The translations under genes were made by a program, and so were the position numbers. The notes under the pieces are model-generated. The model ran no database searches and was not told the origin of the DNA. It worked only from the letters and a program-made list of their open reading frames with translations. 64,000 bases of DNA from Pusillimonas sp. T7-7 (GTDB lineage: Bacteria; Pseudomonadota; Gammaproteobacteria; Burkholderiales; Burkholderiaceae_B). Positions 18,251-27,892 of this stretch are shown in pieces (position 1 is the first letter of the stretch; each line of letters begins with the position of its first letter). The stretch lies in contig NC_015458.1 of assembly GCF_000209655.1 (NCBI RefSeq), positions 3,224,001 through 3,288,000 on the forward strand. Direction: 5' to 3'.

Positions 18251-18823
18251 TTATAGACTTGGCAAGTTTTTGGAGCTGCTGGGCAAGGGTTCGGCCAGGC
18301 CAAGCAAAGCCGTGTGCCGGCGGGCCAGGGCGATTTTCCAGGCTCGTCCGCTGCGTAGCTCGGCGTAGGCGCGTTGCAAATCGCCAACGGTGATGGGGTC
18401 GCGGCGGTCTTGCCAAGTCCAGCGCAGGACTTCACATGCGGGCTCGGACAACTGGTTGGCCAGCAATGACACCGTTTCTTCCTTGACCAGCTTACTGCGC
18501 ACGCTGCGTTGCATGCTGCGCACAAAGCTATACAGAAAATAGGCAATAATAAGTGTGCACAGCGCCACCACGGCCCACCAGAAAAACGGGTTGTACTGGT
18601 TCAGCAGGGCAAGGCCCCGCACCCCTAAAACGTGCAGGCCGCTGTAGTCGATGTTATGTCCGAATGCCACCACTCGCATGAGCAGGTCATACCAGATCAG
18701 TGCAACCACGATGACCACTACAATGCAGATGATTTTTTGCACGGCGGTGAGTTGCAGTAGTGTATTGCGCAGCAGGCTGCGATCTTGGCTGCTAGGCTGT
18801 TGTGTCAGAGAATCAGGTTTCAT
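18251..18823 (-). CDS. Inner-membrane protein of unknown function
   Basis: A 190-residue protein with two or three predicted membrane segments: about residues 30-52 (IICIVVVIVVALIWYDLLMR) and 78-102 (FFWWAVVALCTLIIAYFLYS). The soluble C-terminal half is rich in charged residues. I do not recognise a family. It is divergent from rpoN with only 16 bases between starts and lies directly upstream of the leu leader on the same strand, so leuA transcripts may begin within or near its 3' end. Nothing in the sequence suggests a specific role. Confidence 0.65.
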   Translation of the reverse strand: MKPDSLTQQPSSQDRSLLRNTLLQLTAVQKIICIVVVIVVALIWYDLLMRVVAFGHNIDYSGLHVLGVRGLALLNQYNPFFWWAVVALCTLIIAYFLYSFVRSMQRSVRSKLVKEETVSLLANQLSEPACEVLRWTWQDRRDPITVGDLQRAYAELRSGRAWKIALARRHTALLGLAEPLPSSSKNLPSL

Positions 18824-18839
18824 ACAAAGTATTTTAACT

Positions 18840-20252
18840 ATGCAATCGCGTCAGTCCCTAGAGCTTCGCCAACATCAGCAATTGGCTTTGACCCCCCAAC
18901 TGCAGCAATCGATTCGATTTTTGCAGTTGTCGACGCACGAGCTGGAACAGGAGGTGGCGCAGGCATTGCAAGATAACCCGCTGCTTGAACGTGAGGAAGA
19001 GTATGACACCGATGCTGGCGATGCGGTAGTCGATCACGCACAAGCACTGGAAGAGCGCTGGACGGTGTTGGGTTTATCCAACCGCTCTTCCAACAACAAC
19101 GCCGATGACGAACCGCAACGCCCCGAGGCGGCCTTGATGGAAACCCTGCAGGAGCATTTGCAGGAACAATTGCGCCTGACGCGCGCGCAGCCACGCGACT
19201 GCGCCCTGGTGTCTTTGCTGATCGATGAGCTGGACGAAAACGGCTATTTGCCCACCAGCCTGGATGACATTCTGACTTTCCTGCCGCCCGAGCTGGTGGT
19301 GGACCCAGATGAGTTGTATGCGGCACTACGGCTCTTGCAGTCATTCGATCCGCCGGGCGTGGGGGCGCGTTCTCTGGCGGAATGCCTTTGTTTGCAGTTG
19401 AATCATTTGCAGGCGCTGGCCGACACCGCAGCATTGCCCCACGATGTGCTGGCTCTGGCCCGACGGATTGCTGTCGACCATTTGGCCTTGCTGGCCACGG
19501 GCAACCTGAATCGGCTGCGTGATGCCTTGGCCTGCGACCACGAGTTGTTGCTGTCGGCACATGCCTTGTTGCTGCAGCTGGAGCCCAAACCGGCAAAAGA
19601 TTGGGCCACCTCGACTGCTGACTACATCACCCCCGATGTACTGGTACGCAAAATGGGTGGCGTATGGATGGTCACGGTCAACCCGGCCATCATGCCGCGC
19701 CTGCGCATCAACAGGGTTTATGAAAGCCTGTTGAGCACCTCCCCCCCAGCGCCCGCCATGCAAACACAGCTGCAGCAGGCGCATGGCCTGATCAAAAGCG
19801 TGAACCAGCGCTTCGTGACCATACAACGGGTGATGCAGGCCATCGTAGACCGGCAAAAAGACTTTTTTGAGCAGGGACACAGCGGGCTGCGCCCCATGCA
19901 ACTGCGCGACATCGCCCAGGAACTGGAGCTGCATGAATCCACCATATCGCGCGCAACCAAGCAAAAGTACGCACAAACGCCCTGGGGCGTCATTGAACTG
20001 AAGCGTTTCTTTTCCAGCGCACTGCAAACTGACGATGGCCAGAGCACCACGGCATCCGCGGTGCAGGTGCTGATTCAGAAGTTGGTGGGTCAAGAATCGG
20101 GTAAGAAGCCGTTGTCGGATAGTCAGATTGCTGCCCAATTGGCGGATCAAGGTGTCGTCATCGCGCGCCGAACAGTAGCCAAATATCGTGAAGCTGCCGG
20201 CATCGAGCCGGCTATTATCCGCAAGGCACGTGCTGCGCTTGAAGCGCGTTGA
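18840..20252 (+). CDS. rpoN: RNA polymerase sigma-54 factor
   Basis: A 470-residue sigma-54. Region I (LRQHQQLALTPQLQQSIRFL) contacts activators, an acidic region II follows, then the core-binding domain, the -12-element helix-turn-helix (LHESTISRATKQKY), and the invariant RpoN box ARRTVAKYRE near the C-terminus, which reads the -24 element. It directs transcription of genes needing enhancer-binding ATPases. The ATG at 18840 matches the family N-terminus; the open frame extends further upstream but overlaps the divergent gene. The usual companions (lptB upstream, hpf/ptsN downstream) are absent here. Confidence 0.94.
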   Translation: MQSRQSLELRQHQQLALTPQLQQSIRFLQLSTHELEQEVAQALQDNPLLEREEEYDTDAGDAVVDHAQALEERWTVLGLSNRSSNNNADDEPQRPEAALMETLQEHLQEQLRLTRAQPRDCALVSLLIDELDENGYLPTSLDDILTFLPPELVVDPDELYAALRLLQSFDPPGVGARSLAECLCLQLNHLQALADTAALPHDVLALARRIAVDHLALLATGNLNRLRDALACDHELLLSAHALLLQLEPKPAKDWATSTADYITPDVLVRKMGGVWMVTVNPAIMPRLRINRVYESLLSTSPPAPAMQTQLQQAHGLIKSVNQRFVTIQRVMQAIVDRQKDFFEQGHSGLRPMQLRDIAQELELHESTISRATKQKYAQTPWGVIELKRFFSSALQTDDGQSTTASAVQVLIQKLVGQESGKKPLSDSQIAAQLADQGVVIARRTVAKYREAAGIEPAIIRKARAALEAR

Positions 20253-20326
20253 CCTTGCGAGTCCGGCTTGGGCTACTGTTGCTGAGCACGCTATGGCAGT
20301 AAAGCGACAAAAGTACAAAAACACGA

Positions 20327-20363
20327 TTGCTTTATTGCTGCAATTGGATGATAATTATTCTCA
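20327..20363 (+). promoter_or_regulatory. bfd promoter with overlapping Fur box
   Basis: A -35 TTGCTT (20327-20332) and -10 GATAAT (20350-20355) are 17 bases apart. A 7-1-7 Fur site, TGATAATTATTCTCA (20349-20363), covers the -10 and matches the consensus TGATAATnATTATCA at 13 of 14 defined positions. It reaches the first base of the bfd ATG. Repression by iron-loaded Fur is the expected control of bfd. With this promoter the transcript would be nearly leaderless, so a second promoter upstream is possible. Confidence 0.65.
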
Positions 20364-20626
20364 TGTTTATTTGTATCTGTAATGCCATCACAGAGCGCCA
20401 GGTCCAGGCAGCGGTTGCCCAAGGTGCGTCCAGTCTGACCGATCTCCAAGGCCAGCTGGGTGTGGCTTCGTGCTGCGGTTGCTGCGCTGAAACGGCCTTG
20501 GAATATTTGCCGGGTGGCCGTTATGCGGGCCAGGCTATCGTGCCTCATCATGGCGGAACACGGGTCGCCGACGCTGCCAACGATCCCGCGACGCCCATGG
20601 TCGAAGTGGCGATTCGTCGCGCTTGA
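20363..20626 (+). CDS. bfd: Bacterioferritin-associated ferredoxin
   Basis: An 87-residue [2Fe-2S] protein of the BFD/Fer2_BFD family. The four cluster cysteines are visible: CICN at residues 4-6 (C4, C6) and SCCGCC around residues 38-42, giving the CxC...CxxC pattern. Bfd docks on bacterioferritin and delivers electrons that release stored iron. Length fits, with a somewhat longer C-terminal tail than E. coli Bfd (64 residues). A Fur box lies on its promoter, and bfr is the next gene after a terminator and about 330 bases. The start MFICICN is fixed by family alignment. Confidence 0.87.
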   Translation: MFICICNAITERQVQAAVAQGASSLTDLQGQLGVASCCGCCAETALEYLPGGRYAGQAIVPHHGGTRVADAANDPATPMVEVAIRRA

Positions 20627-20650
20627 CCTTAAAAATTACTTCTTGTAACA

Positions 20651-20681
20651 AAATAGCCAGGCCATAGCCTGGCTATTTTTT
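20651..20681 (+). terminator. Intrinsic terminator after bfd
   Basis: A perfect 11-base stem, AAATAGCCAGG with CCTGGCTATTT, and a 6-base loop, followed by more T (TTTTTTT including the stem end). It begins 24 bases past the bfd stop and should separate bfd from bfr transcripts. Confidence 0.85.
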
Positions 20682-21014
20682 GCATGCGGCTCCAGCGGTA
20701 TTTTTTGGCAAAATACCTCATTAAATCAAGTCTTTCCAAAATCATCAGCCCGTCAGGTCTGGCCTTGCGCTCATTCATCCTGAAACCGCAGTTATAAGCC
20801 AATTCATTCTTATTCTCAGCCCCTATCCCAGCTGGATGCCTGAAGCTGTTCCAGGCTGCCGGACTGCGGGCTGTAATTGCCATCAGGCCGTGTTAGCCTT
20901 GAAATCCTAGGGAACCTTTGAACAAGTCTTCATAGGTATTCGTTGCGTCTTCAAGCGCGACGAGCGGCGTCGAAGCGGCGCTCGTTTTACTAATTCAGTT
21001 TCAGGAGTATGGAC
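20682..21014 (+). other. Gene-free stretch between bfd and bfr
   Basis: About 330 bases with no convincing gene. It must hold the bfr promoter. A weak Fur-like match is present at 20804-20818 (TCATTCTTATTCTCA, 10 of 14 positions); I give it little weight. An AGGAG box at 21003-21007 sets the bfr start. Confidence 0.4.
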
Positions 21015-21491
21015 ATGAAAGGCGACACTACCGTCATCAAGCATTTGAATGCGCAATTAAAAAACGAACTCACCGCCATCAACCAGTACTTTCTGCACGC
21101 CCGCATGCTTAATCATTGGGGCCTGAACAAGCTGGGCAAACACGAATACGACGAGTCCATAGGTGAAATGAAACATGCCGATCGTTTGATCGAACGCATA
21201 TTCATGCTCGACGGCTTGCCTAATTTGCAAGATTTGCACAAGCTGCTGATAGGTGAAAACGTACCTGAGATTCTGTCCTGTGACCTCAAGCTCGAAACGG
21301 GCGCCCAGACCACGGTAAAAGAAGCCATGGCCTATTGTGAGTCAGTGCGCGACTTTGTATCGCGTGATCTATTCCAGGATATCTTGAACGATACCGAAGA
21401 GCATATCGACTGGTTGGAAACCCAGATCGAGCTGGTTGAAAAAGTCGGGCTGCAAAACTATCTGCAGTCACAGATGGGCGAGCACGAATAA
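21015..21491 (+). CDS. bfr: Bacterioferritin
   Basis: A 158-residue four-helix-bundle iron-storage protein that assembles as a 24-mer with haem between subunits. The diiron ligands are visible as E in [12 protein letters not shown], ExxH in [13 protein letters not shown] in VKEAMAYCE and ExxH in [11 protein letters not shown]. The haem-ligand methionine is in [12 protein letters not shown]. The ATG at 21015 has AGGAG at proper spacing; the ATG at 21009 is too close to that box. Bfd, the electron donor for iron release, is the preceding gene. Confidence 0.93.
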   Translation: MKGDTTVIKHLNAQLKNELTAINQYFLHARMLNHWGLNKLGKHEYDESIGEMKHADRLIERIFMLDGLPNLQDLHKLLIGENVPEILSCDLKLETGAQTTVKEAMAYCESVRDFVSRDLFQDILNDTEEHIDWLETQIELVEKVGLQNYLQSQMGEHE

Positions 21492-21507
21492 GCGGCCCTG
21501 CCGCTTG

Positions 21508-22161
21508 CTAGAACGACTTGGCCGGGCAGTCGCTGGTGCGACCCCAGGCATTGTTGGGTTCGCAATATCTGTTGCGGGCCGCCCAGGCGCAGCTGGGTCG
21601 ATTGAAGAAGTTTTCTGCGCTGCAGGCCTGCAGCGCCTGACGCAACTCGGCCCGCCAGGCCGTGTTGCGGCCGGTGGCGGGCGGGGGCGGCGGCGGAGCT
21701 ACTTCTATGGGCTGCAAGGGAGCATTCCCTGCGCCATTGAATGCGTTGCTGCCACCCAGGCCCAGGCCCGTGATGTCGGCGATGCCTTGCAGGCCGCCCG
21801 CGCTATTGTTGCCGAACTCGGCTATTTGAATGGCTTCGTCCATGGAGATCTTGGTGGTGGCAATAGCGATGGCCGGATTATTGGTGATTTCGTCGAGCGC
21901 CGTTTCCGATATCTGCCAAGCTAATTGATCGGGCGCCTTGGGGACCCCCTGCTCGCCGTTCATGAGTGGCTGTGGTGGCTGTGCCGTGTAGGGCAAGCCA
22001 TTGGCATCCAGCACCGGCACGTTGCTGGCCAGTTCGGGATGTTCGAGTACAGGGGGAGCGACCGGTCCGTGGGCGACCAGCCAGTCGCCCAGCCGCAAGC
22101 CGCCCCATGCCGATGCACCTGCCAATATAATCAATACTGCAAAAATAACACGCCAGGACAT
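21508..22161 (-). CDS. Membrane-anchored protein of unknown function
   Basis: A 217-residue protein with one N-terminal hydrophobic segment (WRVIFAVLIILAGASAWGGL) and a long, presumably periplasmic remainder. This includes a Pro-rich stretch (APPPPPPAT) and a Cys-containing tail (CSAENFF...SCAW...YCEP...SDCPAKSF) that could form disulfides. The ATG at 22161 has AAGGG at good spacing; the open frame's earlier start lies inside a hairpin and is unlikely. It follows prfC on the same strand after a long perfect hairpin, and converges with bfr. I do not recognise the family. Confidence 0.65.
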   Translation of the reverse strand: MSWRVIFAVLIILAGASAWGGLRLGDWLVAHGPVAPPVLEHPELASNVPVLDANGLPYTAQPPQPLMNGEQGVPKAPDQLAWQISETALDEITNNPAIAIATTKISMDEAIQIAEFGNNSAGGLQGIADITGLGLGGSNAFNGAGNAPLQPIEVAPPPPPPATGRNTAWRAELRQALQACSAENFFNRPSCAWAARNRYCEPNNAWGRTSDCPAKSF

Positions 22162-22185
22162 GTTTTCCCTTTGTTCTGGTAAGAG

Positions 22186-22231
22186 AGGCCTGTTGTTTCT
22201 GAAAAAACAGCTTTTCAGAAACAACAGGCCT
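22186..22231. repeat. Perfect 20-base-stem hairpin between prfC and the next gene
   Basis: AGGCCTGTTGTTTCTGAAAA (22186-22205) and its exact reverse complement (22212-22231) flank a 6-base loop. It lies 47 bases past the prfC stop and 25 bases before the downstream gene's ATG. No T-run follows on the minus strand, so it is not a textbook terminator; a T-run sits in the loop instead. It may act as an RNA stability or attenuation element. Confidence 0.75.
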
Positions 22232-22278
22232 TAGCCAGTATATATCGGCTGCGTTCAGCCCGTAACCGTCGCAGGTGT

Positions 22279-23886
22279 TTAGCCATGCTGGCCGAACACC
22301 TGGCCGCCATGCTCGCGCATGGCATGAAACTCCACGCCTGGATACAGCTCTTGCGCAACACGCAGTTGTGCGGGTGAACTGGCCAGGAAGGCCGCTGCGT
22401 CGACGACATCATAGGCGATGTTGGCGGCGTTGGCGTTCATGAATTTTCGCAAAATCTTGGGATCGTCGGCTGTAAACCAACGTGCCATGTTGTAACGCGA
22501 AGGCATCAGGCGCGCCTCGACGCCATATTCCGTTTTCAGGCGATGAGCCACCACTTCGAACTGCAACTGGCCAACTGCGCCCAGCAATAAGGAACCGCCC
22601 GCCGCTTCCGGTCGGAAGACCTGGATGGCGCCTTCTTCGCCCAGCTGAGTCAGGCCTATGCGCAATTGTTTGGTCCGTAAAGGATCTTTGACCTCGACGG
22701 CCTGAAACAGTTCCGGTGCGAAAAACGGCAAGCCGGTGAACTGCAGGCTCTCGCCTTCAGTCAGTACGTCGCCCAACTGCAGCACGCCATGATTGGGAAT
22801 ACCGATGACATCGCCGGCATAGGCCTCGTCGAGTAGTTCGCGCCGCTGCGATAGGAACGATACGACGTTGTTGGGGCGAATTTCCTTGCCGGTACGCGAT
22901 ACTTTCAGGCGCATGCCGCGGTCGAAACGGCCGGAACTGACGCGTACAAAGGCAACGCGGTCGCGGTGGGCGGGATCCATATTGGCCTGGACTTTGAAAA
23001 TCACACCGCTGAACTTGGGCTCGTCAGGCTGTACATTGCGTTGCAAGGCTTTGCGTGCGCCGGGCTTGGGCGCCAGGTCAACCAGGGCGTCCAGAACTTC
23101 CTGCACGCCGAAGTTGTTGATGGCGGAACCGAAGAATATGGGGGTTTGCTTTCCGGCCAGGAAGGCGTCGTGGTCAAACTCGGGTGCTGCGGCCTGTATC
23201 AGTTCGATTTCTTCACTGGCTTTGGCAAAGGCGTCGCCAAAGCGCTCGGCGCTTACTGGGTTGTCCAGTCCGTCGATCAACTCGTCTTCATCATTGCGGC
23301 GTTCCTGTCCGGCGCGGAACACGCGCATGCGGTCGCGCCGTATATCGAATACGCCGCCAAATGCTCGACCCATACCCACAGGCCAGGAAAAGGGCACGGC
23401 ATCCATGCCCAGGTGTTCCTCGATTTCGGACAGCAGATCGAGCGGTTCCTGTACTTCGCGGTCGAGCTTGTTGATGAAGGTGATGATGGGCGTGTTGCGT
23501 GCTCGGCACACCTGCAGTAGACGTATGGTTTGCGGTTCGACGCCATTGGCGGCATCTATGACCATCAACGCGGCATCGACAGCCGTGAGCACACGGTAGG
23601 TGTCTTCCGAAAAGTCCTGGTGCCCCGGGGTGTCGAGCAGGTTCAGTACGCAGTCCCGGTATTCCATCTGCATGACGGATGAGGCAACGGAAATACCACG
23701 CTGTTTCTCGATCTCCATCCAGTCGGATGAGGCGTGCCGGCTGGCCTTGCGCGCCTTGACACTCCCTGCGATCTGGATGGCGCCCGCGAACAGCAGCAGC
23801 TTTTCCGTCAAGGTGGTCTTGCCCGCGTCGGGGTGGGAAATAATGGCGAATGTGCGTCGCCGTGCGACTTCTTGGGTAATGCTCAT
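22279..23886 (-). CDS. prfC: Peptide chain release factor 3
   Basis: A 535-residue translational GTPase that recycles RF1 and RF2 from the ribosome. The G domain shows HPDAGKTTLTEKLL (G1), the switch region RGISVASSV, DTPGHQDFSEDTYR (G3), and FINKLDRE (G4, the NKxD motif). RF3-specific domains II and III follow, with a C-terminal part including MARWFTADDPKILRKF. It follows the RhtB-type exporter gene by 3 bases on the same strand, as the third gene of rhlE-rhtB-prfC. Confidence 0.95.
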   Translation of the reverse strand: MSITQEVARRRTFAIISHPDAGKTTLTEKLLLFAGAIQIAGSVKARKASRHASSDWMEIEKQRGISVASSVMQMEYRDCVLNLLDTPGHQDFSEDTYRVLTAVDAALMVIDAANGVEPQTIRLLQVCRARNTPIITFINKLDREVQEPLDLLSEIEEHLGMDAVPFSWPVGMGRAFGGVFDIRRDRMRVFRAGQERRNDEDELIDGLDNPVSAERFGDAFAKASEEIELIQAAAPEFDHDAFLAGKQTPIFFGSAINNFGVQEVLDALVDLAPKPGARKALQRNVQPDEPKFSGVIFKVQANMDPAHRDRVAFVRVSSGRFDRGMRLKVSRTGKEIRPNNVVSFLSQRRELLDEAYAGDVIGIPNHGVLQLGDVLTEGESLQFTGLPFFAPELFQAVEVKDPLRTKQLRIGLTQLGEEGAIQVFRPEAAGGSLLLGAVGQLQFEVVAHRLKTEYGVEARLMPSRYNMARWFTADDPKILRKFMNANAANIAYDVVDAAAFLASSPAQLRVAQELYPGVEFHAMREHGGQVFGQHG

Positions 23887-23889
23887 AGC

Positions 23890-24519
23890 TTATTTACTGT
23901 GGCTGAACGAGGCCAGCACCGTGCCGGCAAGAATGAACATGGCGCCGAAGCTGCGATTGAGCCAGCGTATATGGCGCGGGCTACGCAGCAGCCTGAGGAT
24001 ACGGGAGGCCAGCGTGGTGTAGCAGCCCATGGCGACCAGGTCGGTAAAGCACAGAGTGGCCGCCAGAATGGCGTACTGCGGCGTCAGCGCTTGCGTCAGA
24101 TCCAGAAACTGCGGCACCACGGCAAGCAGGAATACGGTGCCTTTGGGATTGGTGATGTTGATCAGGAAGCCGCGCATGACCAGATCGCGAGCCCGGAAGG
24201 TGGTGCTGTTGTTGGCTTCAACGGCCACGGGTGCGGCGTCGGTGCGAAACTGCTTCCAGCCCAAGTAGATCAAATAGAAGACACCCAGCCATTTGATGAT
24301 GCCGAAGGCGATTTCCGATGCGGCCAGCAGGGCGCCCAGCCCCACCGCAACAATCAAGAACTGTGTCAACAGGCCCAGCAACAGGCCTGCTGTGGTCCAG
24401 TAGCCGCGCCTGAAGCCATATTTCAGGCCCGAGGCCATGGCCGAAATGGCGCCCGGCCCGGGTGAAAAGGAAATCGCCCAGGAAGCGGCAAAAAAGGCTA
24501 GCCAAGTGGATAAGGACAT
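23890..24519 (-). CDS. LysE/RhtB-family amino-acid exporter
   Basis: A 209-residue LysE/RhtB exporter, the second of this family in the window. The N-terminal signature ISFSPGPGAISAMASGLKYG and the mid-protein INITNPKGTVFLLAVVPQF are family hallmarks, and five to six hydrophobic helices are spaced normally. It is distinct from the first copy in sequence. Its stop is 3 bases before the prfC start, so co-transcription is likely although no functional link is known. The exported amino acid cannot be predicted. Confidence 0.85.
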   Translation of the reverse strand: MSLSTWLAFFAASWAISFSPGPGAISAMASGLKYGFRRGYWTTAGLLLGLLTQFLIVAVGLGALLAASEIAFGIIKWLGVFYLIYLGWKQFRTDAAPVAVEANNSTTFRARDLVMRGFLINITNPKGTVFLLAVVPQFLDLTQALTPQYAILAATLCFTDLVAMGCYTTLASRILRLLRSPRHIRWLNRSFGAMFILAGTVLASFSHSK

Positions 24520-24576
24520 GTCTTGTTCGTAACGGTGGAAAAGACGAAATAATACGCTTTATTTGCCTATGGCCTT

Positions 24577-26010
<1,434 letters not shown>

Positions 26011-26354
26011 GAAATCACTCCAGCGACAGCCTATCGCTCGAGGTGAGAGATACCAATCTAGGCAGACGATAAAAGGTGTTGATGGCAAAAAAGCCAAAGG
26101 CCAGAGAGCCTGGCCAAGCTGACAGACACAGAAGTGGTCTGCAGGCAGTGCACTGACTGGTGCGATGCACAATCGGCTATTGTAGCGTAGTTGTCCGCCC
26201 ATGCGGCAAATTATTTATCCCAGTGTGTACGGGCTGTACTCGCTGTCGTCAAGAATGGTCAAGTTGTTTCAGCATGGCACTGCACGCCTTTCTTGTCTTG
26301 GCAAAGAGCGAGCAAACTGCTGTAATTTGTGTACTCTTTTTTTGGCGGACATTC
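26011..26354. other. Divergent intergenic region rhlE / lemA
   Basis: About 340 bases with no gene that I can support. It must carry the promoters of rhlE (minus) and of the lemA operon (plus). I found no clear operator, hairpin terminator or riboswitch in it. Open frames here are extensions of the flanking genes without coding character. Confidence 0.5.
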
Positions 26355-26966
26355 ATGAAACGCATTTTTCTTCTGCTTGTAATGCCCTGGCTTGCCTTGT
26401 TGCTGTCGGGTTGCGGCTATAACGATATCCAGCGTCTCGATGAGCAGGTCAAGGCTGCCTGGTCGCAAACCCTGAACCAGTACGAACGCCGCGCCGAATT
26501 GGTGCCCAAGCTGGTTGCATCGGTCGACGCCTATATGGCCCAGGAGCGTGCCGTGCTGACTCAGGTGACCGAGGCGCGCGCCAAAGTGGGCAGCATACAG
26601 ATTTCCGCCAACGACTTGCAGGACCCCGCCATCATGGCGCGTTTCAATCAGGCCCAGGGCGAGCTGTCTTCTGCTTTGTCGCGGCTGATCGCTGTCTCGG
26701 AAAACTACCCGCAACTTAAAAGCGATGGCGTGGTCCGTGACCTCATGACGCAGCTTGAAGGCACCGAGAATCGCATTGCCACCGAGCGCGGGCGTTACGT
26801 GCAGGCTGTGCAGGAATACAACTTGTTCATCCGGCAGTTCCCTACTGTGATCACCGCCAAGATTTTCGGCTATGACACCATGGAAAACTACGGGGTGTCC
26901 AAGCAAGAGGAAATCACTCGCGATCCTGAAGTCAAATTCACCTTGCCCAAAGACGGGAAGTCGTAA
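26355..26966 (+). CDS. LemA-family lipoprotein
   Basis: A 203-residue LemA-family protein. The N-terminal signal has a lipobox (ALLLSGC, Cys at about residue 18), so the mature protein should be lipid-anchored and periplasm-facing. The family core follows: GYNDIQRLDEQVKAAWSQ, then NQYERRAELVPKLVASV and a long helical region ending ENYPQLKS. LemA function is unknown, but the gene is very often paired with a TPM-domain gene, as here. Its stop overlaps the next ATG (TAATG). The ATG at 26355 is fixed by the signal sequence. Confidence 0.87.
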   Translation: MKRIFLLLVMPWLALLLSGCGYNDIQRLDEQVKAAWSQTLNQYERRAELVPKLVASVDAYMAQERAVLTQVTEARAKVGSIQISANDLQDPAIMARFNQAQGELSSALSRLIAVSENYPQLKSDGVVRDLMTQLEGTENRIATERGRYVQAVQEYNLFIRQFPTVITAKIFGYDTMENYGVSKQEEITRDPEVKFTLPKDGKS

Positions 26967-27859
26967 TGAGGCTGCTGCGCTTCGCCCTGTATGCTGTGTT
27001 GGCCATGGCCGCCTTGTTGTCCGGGGCGCACGCTGAACAGATACCGGTGCCCGAGCTCAAGGCCTGGGTCACCGACCAGACGGGCACGCTTGATGCGCCT
27101 GCCAAGGCAAGTCTTGAAAAAAAGCTGAGCGTCCTTGACGAAAGCAAGGGCGCGCAGATCGCCGTGCTGGTCATACCGACTACTGGCGAAGACACGATAG
27201 AAAGCTACGCAAGAAGGGTGTTTGACCAATGGCGCATTGGCCGGGCCAGTGTTGACGACGGCATATTGCTGCTGGTGGCCAAAGATGATCGGCGGCTGCG
27301 CATCGAGGTTGGCTACGGACTGGAAGGGGCTGTGCCCGATCTGCTGGCTGGCCGCATCATACGCGAGCAGATCACCCCGCGCTTCAAGCAAGACGACTAC
27401 GCCGGCGGCATAGTGGCCGGGGTCGATAGTCTGATCAATCTGGTCGAAGGCGAACCCTTGCCTGCGCCTGCCCCAGGCGCCGCTGCTTCGTCGAACGCCG
27501 AAGGCGACTCGCCCGCAATCATGCTTTTGCCGCTGGCTTTCATGAGCTTTTTCATGCCCGCTGGTTTTGCGGCATTTGCAGTGGGCATATTCGTTTATCT
27601 GATGTTCGAAAGCGTGTTCATCGGCTTGGCAGCTGCTGTACTGGCTTTTGTATTCAGCCGCATTGGCCGTGTGTTCGGCGCCGGCGGTAAAGGCAGTGCG
27701 GCCCGCGCATCGCGTCGCGGCGGTGTCGTTGGCGGCCTGGGGGGCCTGGGTGGTTTCGGTGGCGGCTTTGGCGGTGGCGGGGGCTTTGGAGGCGGTGGCG
27801 GTTTTGGTGGCGGCGGAGGCGGCGGAAGTGGTGGTGGCGGCGCCTCGGGCAGCTGGTAA
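26966..27859 (+). CDS. TPM-domain membrane protein, YgcG family, glycine-rich tail
   Basis: A 297-residue protein. A cleavable signal peptide (ending SGAHA-EQ) is followed by a TPM domain, about residues 30-160: VTDQTGTLDAPAKASLEKKL, RIGRASVDDGILLLVAKDDR and VGYGLEGAVPD. Two membrane segments lie near 190-235. An extreme Gly-rich tail (GGFGGG repeats from about residue 250, ending GASGSW) closes the protein. The family is called TPM phosphatase-like, but the bacterial role is uncertain. It is translationally coupled to lemA and followed by a second TPM gene. Confidence 0.87.
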   Translation: MRLLRFALYAVLAMAALLSGAHAEQIPVPELKAWVTDQTGTLDAPAKASLEKKLSVLDESKGAQIAVLVIPTTGEDTIESYARRVFDQWRIGRASVDDGILLLVAKDDRRLRIEVGYGLEGAVPDLLAGRIIREQITPRFKQDDYAGGIVAGVDSLINLVEGEPLPAPAPGAAASSNAEGDSPAIMLLPLAFMSFFMPAGFAAFAVGIFVYLMFESVFIGLAAAVLAFVFSRIGRVFGAGGKGSAARASRRGGVVGGLGGLGGFGGGFGGGGGFGGGGGFGGGGGGGSGGGGASGSW

Positions 27860-27892
27860 CTCAGCCGTTTTGAATTAATAACAGGAGTCGGC

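Noticed and set aside
20804..20818. Second Fur box before bfr
   Set aside because: Only 10 of 14 positions match and AT-rich DNA gives such matches by chance; mentioned only in the gap entry.
20629..20883. An 84-codon minus-strand frame between bfd and bfr
   Set aside because: It runs through the strong bfd terminator, has no ribosome-binding site and no recognisable protein features.
27720..27856. GGC-rich tandem repeat as a possible recombination or regulatory repeat
   Set aside because: It is simply the coding sequence of the Gly-rich tail usual in YgcG/TPM proteins.
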